In this document: positions 33,639 to 42,606 of the stretch, in pieces
Layout: each line of letters opens with the position of its first letter
Position numbering within the stretch: the first letter of the stretch is position 1
Source of the DNA: Amoebophrya sp. AT5.2
Lineage: Eukaryota; Sar; Dinophyceae; Syndiniales; Amoebophryaceae
Direction: 5' to 3'
DNA: 45,588 bases
Assembly (NCBI GenBank): GCA_005223375.1
Contig: RXOD01003846.1
Coordinates: 1-45,588 of the forward strand
The notes under the pieces: generated by a model
Told to the model about the DNA's origin: nothing
What the model saw: the letters and a program-made list of their open reading frames with translations, nothing else
The model's database searches: none
Translations under genes and position numbers: made by a program

Positions 33639-34499
33639 ATGGCGACGGCGGAAATTCAGCGTGTGTCCTTCGTGGGCTTCGCGCATATGAAGACGCACGA
33701 GCTCCTTTTCACCTGGAACAACGTGCATTTGGGGCGTTGTGACGACGACCCCAGACTCCGCGTCATCCTGCAGCTTACCGGTGCCACCGCCAAGAAGGGC
33801 ACGACTCCTGGCCAGCAGTGGAAGCTTTCTTGGGGCGGCACTGGTCTTGGGGGGCCCAGGAGTGCCAGTTTCTCCGATGAGCAGCTCCCGCAGGCCGATG
33901 ATCATAGCCAGGACATGGTGTTCCTGTCTCTCGCGTTTCCCCGCGGCGACCTGCTTTTCTTCGTGATTGTCCGCAACGGCGCGGAGTTCGGGCCGGAGCT
34001 GTACCGCGACCACGTTGCGTACACGTTTCTCCGGGTGCTGGAGAAGCGCGTCGAGGCGGAGTTCACGCACGGAGGCCGGGTGCGGTTTCCGATCGCCGAG
34101 CTCGCCCAGATGCGGGAGAACGAACTGTCGGACCGCTTCCGGACGCAGGTCACGGAGCTCGCGCGCAAATACGACGACCCGGCCACGGTCGACCGGATGG
34201 CGCACTTGCAGAAGAAGACGCAGGCGGTGAATGCCACGATGCAGAGCAACGCGAAGGCGCTAGCGAAGCACGGCGAGGATTTAAACAGATTAGAGGAAGA
34301 GGCGGCGGAAATGGAGCAAGAAGCGGAAGAATACGACGACGCCGCGGAGGAAATCAAGGAATATTTCTGGTTCAAGAAGTTGTGGATTACGTTGCTGGTC
34401 GCGCTGGTGGTGACGCTGGTTCTGGCGCTCACCGCTCTCTGCCTCTACAAGTGCTGCGTGAGGCAGCACCGCATCATAGACGACCACGACAAGAAGTAG
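33639..34499 (+). CDS. Longin R-SNARE paralog 2 (zero-layer His, intronless)
   Basis: A 286-aa R-SNARE in a single exon, unlike its three neighbours. The longin domain starts IQRVSFVGFAHMKTHELLFTWNN and includes TTPGQQWKLSWGG. The SNARE motif (about 180-245) ends in EYFWFKKLW and is followed by a Leu/Val-rich anchor (ITLLVALVVTLVLALTALCLY) and a 16-residue tail starting KCC. The zero-layer residue is His211 (CAC, 34269-34271), at the same 33-residue spacing to the first Trp. Relative to the paralogs there is an insertion of about 24 residues between Gly-Gly of KLSWGG and the strand MVFLSLAFP. Its DNA (about 33838-33910) has no stop and no GT-AG pair of a multiple-of-three length that I could find, so I treat it as coding. 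The lack of introns fits a retrocopy or intron loss. No poly-A remnant is evident. Confidence 0.9.
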   Translation: MATAEIQRVSFVGFAHMKTHELLFTWNNVHLGRCDDDPRLRVILQLTGATAKKGTTPGQQWKLSWGGTGLGGPRSASFSDEQLPQADDHSQDMVFLSLAFPRGDLLFFVIVRNGAEFGPELYRDHVAYTFLRVLEKRVEAEFTHGGRVRFPIAELAQMRENELSDRFRTQVTELARKYDDPATVDRMAHLQKKTQAVNATMQSNAKALAKHGEDLNRLEEEAAEMEQEAEEYDDAAEEIKEYFWFKKLWITLLVALVVTLVLALTALCLYKCCVRQHRIIDDHDKK

Positions 34500-35456
34500 A
34501 AGGCCATAAAGGCATACCTATGACTACTATACATCCTCCCTCGGAGAATGATGGTATCGACGGATCTCTCTAAATTAAGTGGCGGTGCTGGAAGAAATTT
34601 TGTTGCCGAGAACTGCACAAAACTGACGATAGTCGAAATGAGTTGCGGACTCAAGAACGTGATTAATTGACTACCATACTACCGACCCCTGTTTCATACC
34701 TGCGTTTTTTGTCTAACATCGCTGAAGCAAACAATGAATTACGTGACGCCCCCAAGAGGACACAGCTGATGCTTGATTATAGTACGGGCAAATAGAACGA
34801 AAACGTGGAAAAACACGACCTACATACAGTAGTATTGCCGTGGTCGTGAAAAAAGGATTTGGGATTTCTTGTGCATGGTGGGTGTTGCCCTATTAGTACC
34901 GCGAGGGCTAGGTCTCATCTCAATCGCGAGAAACGCGCCAGAGCCTTCTGTGGCATCCCGTTTTCTGGAACGTCTCCTGTTATCGTGCTTGAAGATACTC
35001 GTCCAGTTCGTAAATGGTATTGGTTCGTCCTCGTTCGTCGAAGGCAAACGGAAACGCAACGGAGCAGCGTAGGAAATACCTGTCGTAGTTTATTTCCTCG
35101 GTTTTCGTGAAACACCTCTGGCATTTCGTTTGCATATATTTCGTTTCTCCTACTCCTTCTCGTCATATGCATATCTGCTGCCTTGCTTGTTGCAGTTCGT
35201 CGCACGCGTTGTGATGCCCGTCCTGGCAAAAAGTTACACTTTCCCGCCTATCAAATTCCAAATCATCTTTTTGCAGATCGGGGTTTGCCTCCGAGGAGCC
35301 CCCCTCTTGTCCTGAACTGACCACAAGCACAACGTTTTCCATTTCCCCCATGAATTTTCATTTTCAAAACTTCACTATACACTTATCAGAAATAGCAATC
35401 GGAGAAGAAATTCAACGAACTTGAACGTACCCCGGAGCGGGGCAATTTAATCGACA
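34500..35456. other. Intergenic region, nothing assignable
   Basis: About 0.96 kb. Two overlapping frames at 34859-35110 are open but do not resemble any of the SNARE paralogs. The base composition is AT-richer than the genes. Nothing else is supportable. Confidence 0.4.
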
Positions 35457-36650
35457 ATGAGTGAGAAAAAAAGCTCTAAGGGTGGGAAAGCAGAGACGAT
35501 CACGAGGATCTCGTTCATTGGGATTGGGAAATGCCGCACCAATCAGCTGCTCTGCTCATGGAACAACGTGAATTGGGGTCCGGCCAAACAGGACCCCCGG
35601 ATTCCGACGGTACTTATTGCTTACTCGAACTTTTCGTAGGGCCTCTCCCTCAATCTCAAACTTTTGATGATTAGCCTTTTACCCCTTTTCTACATTGAAC
35701 TTCCTACGGTTCGCCTATCGTACAGCTCTGCTGACGGCAGAGTCCGTGATGAATACGATTTTTTCGCTGTATCGCGTCCGACCTACAGTCGGCCCAATCG
35801 GCTGCAAACTAGTAGCCGACTCGCATCGCAATCCGACATGAAAATCAAATCGCCACAGCTGAAGCGCGTGCTTGGTGCGGCGGACCGGCGGCTGTCCCCC
35901 GGGCAGCGGCAGAAGATCGACTGGGAGGGCGCCCAGGTGTTCATGATGAAGGAGTTTCCTGAGGGGGAGCTGCTCTACCTGGTGGTCGCCATGAACGAGC
36001 CCGACGCCGACGACGGGGGCGAGTACCCCGAGCGCATTGCCAACGGGCTGCTGCAGGAGGTGAAGAAGAAGTACGAGGAGGACCTCCAGGCCGGGCGGCT
36101 GGAGCAGGTGCGGAACAGTCCGGGCGACGACGGTTTGTCGCTGCGGTACAAGGATTTCCTCACCGGACTGGCCCAGAAGTTCGACGACCCGATGGGGTAC
36201 GACAAGCTCGCGCGGGTGCAGGCCAAGACCACCGCGGTGCAGCAGCTGATGCGCGGCAACATCGGGCACATGCTGAAGCAGACCGAGGACCTGAACGTGC
36301 TGGACGAGCAGGCCGCGGCGATGGAGCAGGAGGCGATGGAGTACGACGATGCCGCGGACGAGATCAAGGACTACTTCTGGTGGAAGGACGTGCGCGTCAC
36401 GCTGTTGATCATTCTGATCCTCACCATCGCGGTTCTGTTGCTGTGCTGGTACTGCGGGATCTTCGACCTGTGCAAATCAAAGAAAGAGAAGAAGGAGAAT
36501 AAGCAGCCGGCAACAAGCTACTTGCAGAGGGGCGGTGGGGCGGAGATGATGGCCGCGCAGAACAACTTCCTGGCCGCAGCGGAGGAAGTAGCGGGCGCGG
36601 TCGCGGAAGGAGGAGTCGGAAAAACGATCCGCATGTTCGGAATGATCTGA
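35457..36650 (+). CDS. Longin R-SNARE paralog 3 (zero-layer Gln)
   Basis: A 314-aa R-SNARE. Exons are 35457-35609 and 35859-36650. The 249-nt GT-AG intron (GTACTT to GCCACAG) is phase 0 and sits after Arg-Ile-Pro-Thr, exactly as in paralog 1, so the two probably share that intron by descent. A Lys/Ser-rich 15-residue lead precedes the longin domain (ITRISFIGIGKCRTNQLLCS, LSPGQRQKIDWEG, FPEGELLYLVVAM). The SNARE motif spans about 165-227 and contains MLKQTEDLNVLDEQ, with zero-layer Gln192 (CAG, 36279-36281). DYFWWKDVR leads into the anchor (LLIILILTIAVLLLCWYC), followed by a ~60-residue tail with a Lys/Glu cluster. A Gln at the zero layer is the signature of Q-SNAREs, yet the longin domain and brevin-like juxtamembrane place this clearly in the R-SNARE lineage. 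Confidence 0.9.
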
Positions 36651-37369
36651 ACCGCAGGGCGGGAAAAACGACGAGGGCCAAGCTCGTCAAGTCTGCGTGA
36701 AGATTTTGCCTCGCTTTACAATTCAGTTCACCTCAGTATACATAGTAATCTTTTTTCATGTTCATCACAGAAGTACTACGACGAAGGAAGTATTCTCCTC
36801 GAAATCAGGGGCGCCTCGCGCCCATTTTTGCGTACCGCGGTGCGTGTATCATCAACATCATCATGCACGTATGAATACAAGTTTTTGCAACAATCTTTCC
36901 CAATTGGTGACTACCGCTGAAACATAGGACCAGGAAGAATTGCGCCGAGAACTAGGATCGCAGCGAGAATTCAAAGCATAAAAATCACGACGCTAGTAAA
37001 AAACGCGAATTTCTCTCGAATGCAATGGTTTCTCTTTCTGTTGTTGAATCAAAACACGAGTTACAATGGGCATTCCCCAGCCCTGCGCTTTCACATGGGG
37101 AAGTGTCGGAGTTCCTCTCGTTCTGTGTGTTGCAAGTGTAGAACGATTCGACAAGCAGAATCTATTGTATGTCCGGCCCGTCCACGTCCTGTTTGTGTTG
37201 ATTTTTTTTCTACTGCCGGATGGAAGTCCAAATCCGCCCCAAACAAACTCAGAGTCGCTTGGAGGGCAACGTGCACGTACAGCTACGAAGCCTGCACGAC
37301 ACAGGAGAAGTACAATTTCGAATACGCCGAGGTAGAAGTTCATCTGCACTGTTCTTTATTTATCTTATC
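36651..37369. other. Intergenic region, nothing assignable
   Basis: About 0.72 kb. Several short frames overlap at 37020-37350, all different and none with a domain. The frame of the following gene is open back to an ATG at 37220, but the extra ~50 residues have no hydrophobic or domain character and I prefer the later ATG. Confidence 0.4.
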
Positions 37370-39275
37370 ATGCCTTCTGCCCCGTCACTCGTTTCGATGG
37401 ACGTCAACCTGCCCACTGTCCTTGCCAGCGTTGGCGCCGCCCTTCTCGTCCACCTGCTGATCACTTTTTTCTCTGCTTTAGTTTCTGCTCCTGAAAAGAA
37501 GAGCGGGCAGAGCGTCGGCCAGTCCCGCTTCTACGAGCGGCTTGCTGCCGCCCTCCTCCGCCGCGGAGGTGGAACAAATGCCGAGGACAAGAAGACGCCG
37601 AAGAAGGCCCGCAGCGCCGCGGAGATAATGCGCGGCACGCACCACATCGACGTGACCGAGCGGGGCGGCAGCGGCGAGGCCGTGGACTACCGGCTGTGGA
37701 TGGAGCTGCTCGTCTACGACCTTTCCCACGCCGACGGCTCCCCGATGCTTCAATCCGTGGAGGAAATCCTCCAGCACTTCCACCTCGTGCTTTCCCAGCA
37801 GAAGATTCCCCACGTGCTGTACACGCACGTGTACCAGCCCACGCAGGTCGGGTTGCTGTTCTGGTCGCAGGACGTGTCGTTTTTCGCGCGGGAGATCCAC
37901 GAGATGCTGCAGACGGGCACCAAGGTGCAGTGGAAGTACACCATGTTCGGCAAAACCTACTCGAACGGGCACGAGGCGGACCTGAACCACGCACTGCTGC
38001 ACAAGCCGATAAAGATGGCCATGAAGGAGGAGCACAAGTACGCGATCTGGTACCCGCTGCGCCGCTCCGGCAAGTTCTACTTGGAGGAGCCAGAGCGGCA
38101 ATGTTAAGGAGGCGACCAACCCACTTTCCTGGACGTGGTCCCTGTGGGAGTGGAGCTCTTGTAGGGTGTTTAGGTAAGTAGCTGGTCTCGTATGGTCGAC
38201 GTCACAGGGGACGGGCTGTATTTTGTTCTTGTTATTTGGTCTCGTGTTTCGTCTCATATTTCGCCTCATTCGATGCTCGCCTATGCTAAGGAGGAAGCTG
38301 GCGCCGCGAAGTGACAAGCACGAGGCGCCAAGAATGTTCTGCGTTGTCTCGTCGTATTTCGTCGGGTGATTGGTCTCGACAACCGACCCGAATGGCGGAG
38401 CCACATGATCGGCCAGAACTGCCGCCGAAGATGGGTTTTGTTCCATCGCCGCCCTCTAACAGCGCGAGATGCTGCTGGAGCACGCGCTGATCGGACGCAG
38501 CTACGGGGAGAAGAACCTCGCGCACGACATCCGGCTGCAGGCCACGGGTTTGGACGAGCGGGACAACGAGTTTGTGATCGGGCTGGTCGGGAAGGAGCTG
38601 CACCCCTTGAGCAAGGTGATCCTGGACATGCGCAAGACGCGCCACACGAGTGAGTTCATCGAGTCGCTGGGGCCCTTCTTCGTCGGCATCAAGTCCTTCC
38701 AGTGGCCGCCCGACCTGGACCGCACGTTCGGCGCCGCGCGCGAGATGATCTTCACGGAAAGCGATCGGGAGCGATTGGCGATGGAAATGAAAATGTTTGA
38801 CGGCGGCCAGCACGTGCTGGTCGGCGGAGGAGCCCCTCCTGCTTTCGGGGAACAAAGCAAACCGACGACTTCCGACACCGACGTGGATCCCGCGGGAGCG
38901 TCGTCGTCCGCGTCTTCCTCGGAAGATGTGTCGAAACGGAGCGGTCCGCCGCCGCCGGTGAGCACGGGCGGCTGCCCGTTCGCCGCAAAAGCGCGGGCAC
39001 GCCGCGCCGCCGAAGCTGCGCAGCTGTCGCAAGAAAACGGGGAGGTGGTGAATTTGAACTCGTCGACCACGATTGCGGGAGACGGTGGAGGTGAACCGGA
39101 GGCGAGCCCGGCCCTGGGGGCGGCGGTGGAAAACAAAGATAACAGCAGCACAGCCGAGACGAAGGACACGGGCGGCGATGCGGCTGCATTATACTATGGC
39201 AAAGACGAAGATCCGCACCCGCAGGAGACGACTGCCGCTGGAGGGATCAGCACCGAGGAAGAGATGTCGCTCTAG
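37370..39275 (+). CDS. Membrane-anchored chlorite dismutase/HemQ-like protein, two exons
   Basis: A member of the chlorite dismutase-like heme protein superfamily; relatives include HemQ (coproheme decarboxylase) and true chlorite dismutases. Exon 1 is 37370-38101 and exon 2 begins about 38469, for about 512 aa. Residues about 11-36 are a hydrophobic anchor (PTVLASVGAALLVHLLITFF). The domain covers about 104-335: VDYRLWMELLVYDLS, VGLLFWSQDVSFFAREIHEML, YAIWYPLRRSGKFYLEEPER, then in exon 2 MLLEHALIGRSYG, TGLDERDNEFVIGLVGKEL and the closing SLGPFFVG. His249 in LEHA is at the place of the proximal heme ligand of HemQ. The distal Gln/Arg expected about 13 residues later is Ala here, with the region shifted by one or two residues, so catalytic competence is uncertain. 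The ~175-residue tail is disordered. The reading frame stops at 38107 unless an intron with unusual ends is removed. Start: ATG 37370, the first before the anchor. Confidence 0.82.
38102..38468 (+). mobile_element. Candidate second introner in the HemQ-like gene
   Basis: The intron lacks a GT donor at the place the protein family requires the break. Its ends are inverted: TGTTAAGGAGGCGACC at the left (from 38102) against the reverse complement of the right end (to 38461), TGTTAGAGGGCGGCGA, an imperfect match with one or two gaps. The flanks GCGGCAA (38095-38101) and GCGCGAG (38462-38468) agree at only 4 of 7 positions, so a target duplication is possible but decayed. Removing 38102-38468 gives PERQMLLEHALIGR. 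Other cuts give PERREMLLEH (intron about 38098-38461, no GT) or PERQREMLLEH (38102-38462, ending in AG), all in frame. The exact cut is therefore undecided. The terminal sequence is not related to the introner at 9028-9360. Confidence 0.5.
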
Positions 39276-40232
39276 GCCCCTCCCCCTCCTGCACGGAGAA
39301 GTACAATATATTTATACATCAACAAGGTGACGAGCAGTAAATGGGAATGCGCCCCTACGTACAGCACGTACAGTTTTAGCCATGGTAGCTTCAGCCATTA
39401 TGTCCTCAAAAATACGTACTAGTCTTGCAGCAATGTTGACGTTTGACTTTGGCTTTCTTGGTTCGTATATTAGAGTACTTCCTATATCGAGGAAACGCAA
39501 AAGCTCCAGGTGCAGTACCGAATACACAACCCTAACCGATGAAAGTTCAAGTTGTGGATGAGCTTCGCAAGATTTTGTGCTGGTGGGGGTGGATTGTCGT
39601 CCGAGGAAAGCGACAACGCACGCAGAGTAGGTTCTCAGCTTCGGCGTCGGTCTCGACGTCAGTCAGAACAGCTCCCAGAGTAGATTCTCAGCTCTCGGTT
39701 GTAGGTACTACAATTGAATTTGTAAGCGCTAATATTTGCTCGTCGGGCACTGATGAAGAAGAATGAATAGAAGATTGATGATTGGCATCTGTCTCTGTCG
39801 TCGATAGTCTCAGGAGTTTTCGGTTCGATCGCATGCGTATCATCTCAAAGCTGCACTCAGTGCGCCTCGGCGCTCATTGCACTCATGTCTTTCCGTCGGT
39901 CGTGATCGTGGGGATCGTGGGCGTGCACTCGGTCTTCACTTGGATTCGGTATCGTGCCGTGTGATCAGATGGACAATCCTCGTCAGATTTTCCATCCCCC
40001 TGACCGCCCTGTCTCATTCTTCCCACAGGCAGCATAGGAACGTGTCAATTTTAACGTGTTGAAGAGCCCCTCGTGTAGGTGTGCGCTTTTAATCCACGTT
40101 AGCCGCCTACTTGTTCTTTCCTCTGCTTGCAGCCAATTGGTAAAGACTTCCTGACCACGCCAATTTTGTAGACAAGACCAGAACTACAACTACGACTACC
40201 GCTTCATGAAACGCACGTAATCGAAGCCGATC
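39276..40232. other. Intergenic region, nothing assignable
   Basis: About 0.96 kb between the HemQ-like gene and SNARE paralog 4. A short open frame at 39539-39766 has no family signal. The last 100 nt before the ATG are rich in AC repeats (AGAACTACAACTACGACTACC). No SNARE remnant is seen. Confidence 0.4.
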
Positions 40233-41530
40233 ATGGGAACCGACATCGAGAGAGTAACCTTCGCCGGCTTCGGCCGAACGAGGGACCGCATGATGTTGTG
40301 CACGTGGAACAGCCGAAATTGCGGTCCCGCCTGGGAAGACCCAAGGCTATCCGTCGTCGAGAAGCTCCTCGTCGCCGCGCCGAAGCGACTCGCGCCCGGG
40401 CAGCGACAAAAACTCTCATGGGAAAATAGCTCGGTCTTCGTGCAGCTGCAGTTTCCCGGCGAATTTCTCTACGTCGTATAATTCATTAGTTACATCATAC
40501 TGCACGTGCACCAATTCCAATATCGAATGAAGATTGACATTGATTGTTCCGCTCTGTGTCTGTTTTGTTCATCAGCGCCAGTTTCCTGTTCAAACCATTA
40601 TCAAACCATTATCAAAGGTGATATGCAAGCACGACGAGAGCGTGGATCCGCCGGAGCCGTACTCGGAGCGAATAGCGGGCTCGTTTCTGAAGGAAATGAT
40701 GGACCATGTGGACCAGAATTTCGGCAAGCAAATAGGGACGTTTGATCCGAGCAAAGACTCGTCAGATCCGTTCTCGAGCGGCATGGCCCAGTGGCTCACG
40801 CAGCAGGCCGCAAAATTTGACAACCCAGAGGAGTACGACAAGCTCACGAAGCTCCAAGCGAAAACTGATGCAGTCAAGCACGTACTGAAATTTAATTGAT
40901 TCGTTTTCGTTATTTGTCCTTGGCTTGATGTCCTCGCATCCATTCGACTTCGAGACTTTCCTTCCTTTGCTTCTTATCAATCTGTAGAACAGGACGGAGT
41001 ATGTTGATTTCATACTGACATCAACAGAGTACTGCATTCGCGAAGCATCTCCATTTAGAGAAATGCAAATCGAGAGCGAGAACCTCCAGGATTTTCGGTA
41101 ACGTCCCTCACGGTCCAATCGACGGCCCTTTTCGGTAATTATAAAAAGAAAAGACCACTCCACCTTTTACCGCCATCTCCACTTCTACCAGGTGATGAAG
41201 AACAACATTAACCAAATGTTGAAGAATACGGAGAACTTGAATATCCTGGAGGAAGACGCCGAGAAGATGGCGGAGGAGGCCGAGGACTATGAGGAGGACG
41301 CAGAGGAGATCAAGGACTACTTCTGGTGGAAAGACTGCAAGGTAACCATGCTCATCGCCTTCGTCGCACTAGTGTGTATCGCCCTGATGGTCTGGTGCTG
41401 CTACGAGAAGTGCATCAAGAAAAAATCAAGCGATAGCTCTTTCCTAGTTGTGTCAGAGACCGCGACGCCGATGGAGTTGGAGGCAGAAAACAACTACAAC
41501 GGCCGAATCGTGAGCGGAAGCTCATACTAG
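40233..41530 (+). CDS. Longin R-SNARE paralog 4 (zero-layer Asn), three exons
   Basis: A 281-aa R-SNARE. Exons are 40233-40475, 40618-40881 and 41192-41530. Introns of 142 nt (GTATAA to ATCAAAG) and 310 nt (GTACTG to TACCAG) are both phase 0 GT-AG. The exons were joined by alignment to paralogs 1-3, giving FLYVVICKHDES and AVKHVMKNNINQML. The longin domain has IERVTFAGFGRTRDRMMLC and LAPGQRQKLSWEN. The SNARE motif contains MLKNTENLNILEED with zero-layer Asn181 (AAT, 41225-41227). DYFWWKDCK precedes the anchor (VTMLIAFVALVCIALMVWCC), and a ~43-residue tail follows. Neither intron coincides with the intron of paralogs 1 and 3. The first intron's acceptor lies in a small tandem duplication (AAACCATTATC twice, 40591-40612). 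The motif just before the anchor is extremely acidic. Confidence 0.87.
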
Positions 41531-42606
41531 GCAGACGAAAGAAGCTACGGAAACGAATCGACCACTATTACGGAGATGATCATGGACATGGTCTTCATCA
41601 TGTTCACGAACAACTCTTTTATTAGGACGCGGATCTACGTGTGATCGTGGTGCGTAAAGGTGTAGTGAACTGAAAACGAAGATGAAGTGAAGCCGTAGAG
41701 AATTGCGTTGGTGGGTTGCGCAAGCGGCTCAGGTAAGAAAGAACCACGAGAGACGTCGTCGTCGTGGTCACACAGACTAATATGGCGGGCAGCACGTGGA
41801 TGTGCGTATCTATATCGTCGGAAAATGAGACGCGAATGCACTACCGGTTTGCGCTTCATTGACATTTTTCACACATTGACAATTGACATGACTTCCTATT
41901 CTGTTTTTTGGACATTGACATTGATTCATAGCTGACATCCCAGTTCTATTGAAATTTATGCATTGAGACAGGTAGTTCTGAAGTTGACTTGTTTACTCCT
42001 GACATGCACATCAAGCTGTAATTTATTTGTCGTGGGTGGTTCTTGCACAAATCGATACCACCATCACGTTTTGCTATCATGATCGAATCGGCAGGCACGA
42101 TTCCAGACGACCGCGACGAAATCGATCATAGATAAATTTTGTACACATATTATGGAGTGGTCAGCCTCAGGCTCTGCACACACATGGTTTAAAATCCATC
42201 GCATGGAGACAGACAACTGGGGCAGGAGGGCACGCGCCGGTTGGTGGAGCACAGCTGTGCCGCTACTCTCGAATATGTGCATACGATGAATAAACCAAAA
42301 AACGGGAGCCACTGGGATGCTGCCTATATTGCTCTCAGCTTGGAGGTTTGGCCTCGGTCTATTGACCTACTTTGTTTCAACGCTGGGGTCTTGGGGAGCG
42401 AAGTCAAAGAAAGCCCGCTTGCTTGGCCTATCGCGACGCCAATGAATAGGAGCGATTTCGGAGGGAAGAACACGGAGTCGAAGTGACGCGCACTGCTAGG
42501 AGATTCAGACGAGAGACATTTTTTGCCACTCCTCCATTAGTAGCTGTGGCCTACTTGCTCCCACAGTTCACTCTTTATTTCTTTGGTATTCAGGATTCTT
42601 TCAAGG
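41531..42606. other. Intergenic region, nothing assignable
   Basis: About 1.1 kb. Open frames at 41708-41935 and 42241-42486 carry no domain or paralog similarity. The stretch 41860-41935 repeats TTGACA/ATTGACAT several times (at 41857, 41874, 41881 and 41916), possibly a short degenerate repeat. Nothing else is supportable. Confidence 0.4.

Noticed and set aside
33838..33910. In-frame 72-nt intron in SNARE paralog 2
   Set aside because: The insertion relative to the paralogs suggested one, but the GT-AG pairs I tried do not have a length divisible by three, and the short GGCACT/AGTGCC inverted repeat there has no flanking duplication.
40476..41191. Frame breaks in SNARE paralog 4 as signs of a pseudogene
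   Set aside because: Both breaks are explained by GT-AG introns in phase 0 that give exact alignment to the other three paralogs.
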